Shown here in pieces: positions 34,516 to 34,910 of a DNA stretch of 34,910 nt. The position numbers were made by a program, and so were the translations under genes. Under the pieces are notes generated by a model. The model saw only the letters and a program-made list of their open reading frames with translations, was not told the DNA's origin and did not search any database. Position 1 is the stretch's first letter. Each line of letters opens with the position of its first letter. The DNA comes from Bacteroidia bacterium (GTDB lineage: Bacteria; Bacteroidota; Bacteroidia; Bacteroidales; F082), in the NCBI GenBank assembly GCA_030537295.1, contig JAUNNU010000016.1, forward strand, positions 1 to 34,910, written 5' to 3'.

Positions 34516-34896
34516 ATGTGTAAAATGAAAGAACTGACAAAATCAGAAGAACAGGTGATGCAGGTCATCTGGAAGATCGGGCGAGGATTCGCAAACGAGA
34601 TAATGACGGCGTTCCCCGAGCCGAAACCGGCGTACAACACAGTCTTGACGATGGTGAGAATTCTTGAAAAGAAAGGATTTGTCGGACACGAGACGTTCTG
34701 CAAGGCGAACCGTTATTTCCCACTCATAAGCAAGGAAGAATATTCACAAAACTCACTTAAAGTATTGGTTTCCAATTACTTCAACGGTTCATACACCGAG
34801 TTGGTCTCGGCATTTACCAAGAAAGAAAATTTCACCTTGGAACAGCTTCAGGAGCTGAAGATGATGATTGAGGATGTGATTGAGGAGGAAAGTTGA
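34516..34896 (+). CDS. BlaI/MecI/CopY-family transcriptional repressor
   Basis: A 126-residue winged-helix regulator (123 if it starts at the Met at 34525). The DNA-binding domain spans about residues 5-75 (LTKSEEQVMQVIWKIGRG, then YNTVLTMVRILEKKGFVGHE) and the C-terminal helices (about 80-126) form the dimer and cleavage region. Homologues repress beta-lactam or metal resistance genes and are inactivated through a membrane metalloprotease sensor of the BlaR1/M56 type, which in most cases follows directly; here that position lies beyond the window. The target genes are unknown. The sequence ends 14 bases past the stop. Confidence 0.9.
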   Translation: MCKMKELTKSEEQVMQVIWKIGRGFANEIMTAFPEPKPAYNTVLTMVRILEKKGFVGHETFCKANRYFPLISKEEYSQNSLKVLVSNYFNGSYTELVSAFTKKENFTLEQLQELKMMIEDVIEEES

Positions 34897-34910
34897 GAGA
34901 GGAGAGTTGA

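Overview
The window looks like a chromosomal segment of a member of the order Bacteroidales (phylum Bacteroidota), probably an uncultured gut- or rumen-type lineage. Three things point there. Several -7 promoter elements read TAnnTTTG, the Bacteroidota form. There is a compact primary sigma factor without region 1.1, several lipoproteins, and a C-terminal type IX secretion (T9SS) sorting domain. Gene families and order (pyrG-yidC; TPR-DUF368-aroE; the glmM type) are also typical of the group. I see no rRNA, tRNA, CRISPR array, phage or insertion sequence.

Layout. 1-1.6 kb: a delta-60-repeat T9SS cargo gene broken by one in-frame TAG. 1.65-2.8 kb: an aldo/keto reductase with two 4Fe-4S clusters. 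2.8-3.5 kb: a mostly empty stretch ending in the terminator of the next operon. 3.5-6.8 kb (minus): an envelope operon encoding a CsgG-like protein, a small lipoprotein, a DUF4810 lipoprotein, a GNA1162/DUF799 lipoprotein and a further lipoprotein. 6.9-8.3 kb: shikimate kinase and an unknown lipoprotein. 8.4-12 kb (minus): pyrG-yidC. 12.1-14.8 kb (plus): a 905-residue pyruvate phosphate dikinase-like protein without the PEP-binding barrel. 14.8-17.3 kb (minus): htrA-family protease and primary sigma factor. 17.4-22.6 kb (plus): dapF, a GNAT acetyltransferase, mltG, a phosphohexomutase, a DUF2279 protein and a TPR lipoprotein, with several ATGA overlaps. 22.6-25.5 kb: a MORN-type protein, recR, a 79-residue basic protein and glmM. 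25.6-31.7 kb (plus): TPR protein, DUF368 lipid-carrier translocase, aroE, tex and an outer-membrane barrel. 31.7-34.3 kb (minus): a fused dipeptidyl peptidase III-nicotinamidase lipoprotein. 34.5 kb: a BlaI/MecI-type repressor at the edge.

Shared themes. Much of the window serves the envelope: GlmM, DapF, MltG and the DUF368 carrier translocase act in peptidoglycan synthesis, YidC inserts membrane proteins, HtrA handles periplasmic quality control, and the CsgG cassette adds an outer-membrane assembly. AroK and AroE catalyse successive late shikimate steps but sit 20 kb apart.

The most unusual items are four. First, the exported-looking peptidase-nicotinamidase fusion, with both catalytic sets visible. 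Second, the PPDK-like protein that keeps the phosphohistidine but has no recognisable PEP barrel. Third, three divergent promoter pairs in which the -33 of one promoter abuts the -7 of the other, one of them a perfect 14-bp inverted repeat. Fourth, a tandem 18-bp repeat two helical turns apart in the leader of the BlaI-type gene. All family calls come from reading motifs by eye; no database search was run.
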